A DNA stretch of 55,200 bases from Deltaproteobacteria bacterium. GTDB lineage: Bacteria > Myxococcota_A > Polyangia > JACPQR01. The notes beneath the pieces are model-generated. The model had not been told where the DNA came from and did no database searches. It saw only the letters and a list, made by a program, of their open reading frames with translations. This document shows positions 54,481-55,200 of this stretch, in pieces (the stretch's first letter is position 1; the number at the start of each line of letters is the position of its first letter). The stretch lies in contig JACPQR010000208.1 of assembly GCA_016190375.1 (NCBI GenBank), forward strand, positions 1 through 55,200, in the 5' to 3' direction. A program made the position numbers and the translations under genes.

Positions 54481-54855
54481 CAGTAGCGGGGAACAGCCGC
54501 TAGCAGTTGGCCATTAGCCGTTGGCTTCGGATGTCGGAGGTTGGCGGCAGGCGTCTAGGCGTAGGCGAGGCGCGAGAGCGGCACTTCCGGGCTAATCGCT
54601 GACAGCCAACTGCTGACCGCTGTGCCTCCCACTTCGCCCGGCCCGCTTCGGGCGCTCGCCGGAATGGTCGAACAGGAAGGCGGGAAGACAGGAAGGACCG
54701 CGGCAACCACCTGCCCGCGACAAATGGCAGGTGCGCAACGGGGAGTTGTCACATGCGGCGACCGATCCCGGTTCGCTAACGATTTCGCGAGGCGGCGCGC
54801 GGTGGCCGATGGCTCGTCGCTTGCTTGGACAGGCGCCCAGATCGGAGGCCATCGG
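54481..54855. other. 375-nt non-coding stretch
   Basis: Apart from the inverted repeat at 54497-54618 I see no convincing gene. TTGTCA at about 54755 and CTAACGAT about 25 nt later could be parts of a promoter for the downstream lipoprotein, but the spacing is poor. The minus-strand frame here is the antisense of the Asp-rich gene. Confidence 0.5.
54497..54618. repeat. Imperfect inverted repeat built of GGCTAAT/GCCAACTGCT words
   Basis: AGCAGTTGGC at 54502-54511 is the exact reverse complement of GCCAACTGCT at 54605-54614. The neighbouring word ATTAGCC (54513-54519) pairs with GGCTAAT (54590-54596). The right arm has about 8 extra nt between the two words. Between the arms lies a GC-rich stretch with no gene. 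Confidence 0.55.
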
Positions 54856-55200
54856 ATGCGATTCCTTCTCAGCCTGCTCCTCGCTCTTCCCCTGACTCTC
54901 TTCGCATGCGTGGGCGGCGGCGACGGTGCCGCCGGCGACGACGACGACGATGACGACGCCGCGGACGGCGACGCGGACTCCGACGCCGACGCCGACGACG
55001 GCGAAGGCGACGGCGACGCGGACGGGGAATGCATGTGCGACCGCGGACCGGAGTGCGCCGCGAACTGCGTCTGCGATCCCGACTGCGAGTGGAACAACGG
55101 CGGCGACGCCGACTCGGACACGGACGCCGATTCGGATACCGACTCCGACGCGGACGCCGATGGCGACGGCGATGATGGTGGCGGCGGTGGTGGCGGAGGA
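54856..55200 (+). CDS. Asp-rich lipoprotein, 5' part (cut by window end)
   Basis: The frame runs open from ATG 54856 to the window end (115 codons). A lipoprotein signal ends LTLFAC (Cys18). An Asp/Ala-rich linker follows, then a Cys-rich stretch (ECMCDRGPECAANCVCDPDCEW) and a second Asp/Ser/Thr dipeptide region passing into a poly-Gly run. GGAGG lies about 8 nt before the ATG. The plan resembles the lipoprotein at 22896, with acidic linkers before presumably folded surface domains beyond the window. Confidence 0.8.
   Translation, partial: MRFLLSLLLALPLTLFACVGGGDGAAGDDDDDDDAADGDADSDADADDGEGDGDADGECMCDRGPECAANCVCDPDCEWNNGGDADSDTDADSDTDSDADADGDGDDGGGGGGGG

Overview
The window is very GC-rich (roughly 70% by eye) and densely coded on both strands. 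Several features together point to a myxobacterium-like Deltaproteobacterium (Myxococcota). These are: lipoproteins with Asp/Ser-rich or Asp/Ala-rich linkers after the lipobox; repeated CGDG...ECDDGN Cys-rich motifs of the Myxococcus-repeat/DUF4215 type; two giant Ser/Thr kinases fused to AAA ATPase and TPR modules; MopE-like Asp/Cys motifs; and general Gram-negative envelope machinery. The species assignment is an inference. I see no tRNA, rRNA, CRISPR array, insertion sequence or prophage.

Layout. 1-2266: an inverted-repeat element followed by ftsH. 2372-4047: an accessory patch with a DUF433/DUF5615 toxin-antitoxin-like pair lying between two broken pieces of a repeat-type lipoprotein family. 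4233-5691: an alpha/beta hydrolase and a divergent DUF502 membrane protein. 5696-11733: a leftward unit of pyrF, rlmB, a phosphofructokinase, a GT39-type glycosyltransferase and a CotH/C-type-lectin lipoprotein; the first three overlap by 4 nt at each junction. 11777-12963: a coiled-coil membrane protein and a stand-alone biotinyl/lipoyl carrier. 12970-18333: an Mla/MCE lipid-transport locus with two ATPases, two permeases and one MCE protein, interrupted by a convergent MFS exporter. 18368-22773: a complete MacAB-TolC-like tripartite exporter operon. 22896-30095: surface lipoproteins flanking a 1326-aa kinase. 30167-35786: carA, then a membrane TPR protein translationally coupled to a NarL-type response regulator, then the Sua5/YrdC gene. 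35754-43224: a conserved housekeeping cluster (holB, ricT, metG, HEAT protein, tatD) followed by an rplC outside any S10 operon and by rlmE, which seems to need a CTG start. 43426-45696: a protein of unknown function, a polytopic membrane protein and a Uma2-family protein. 45765-53289: the glycolytic operon gap-pgk-tpiA-secG followed 27 nt later by a second giant kinase (1310 aa). 53462-55200: a small helical protein, a secreted TPR protein, a non-coding stretch with inverted repeats, and the 5' end of another Asp-rich lipoprotein cut by the window edge.

How it fits together. Most genes are housekeeping (glycolysis, pyrimidine synthesis, translation, DNA replication, protein quality control) or envelope biogenesis (lipid trafficking, tripartite efflux, glycosyl transfer, lipoproteins). 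Signalling is unusually heavy: two paralogous kinase-cyclase-remnant-ATPase-TPR proteins, one at the end of the glycolytic operon, and a TPR receptor-like protein fused in expression to an orphan response regulator. Many transcription units end tail-to-tail with only 3-6 nt between stop codons, and several starts lie about 6-8 nt downstream of a -10-like box, which suggests leaderless transcripts. No single locus is clearly a new defence or mobile system. The most unusual items are the giant kinases, the membrane TPR/response-regulator pair, the displaced rplC, the rlmE start and the two intergenic inverted-repeat elements.
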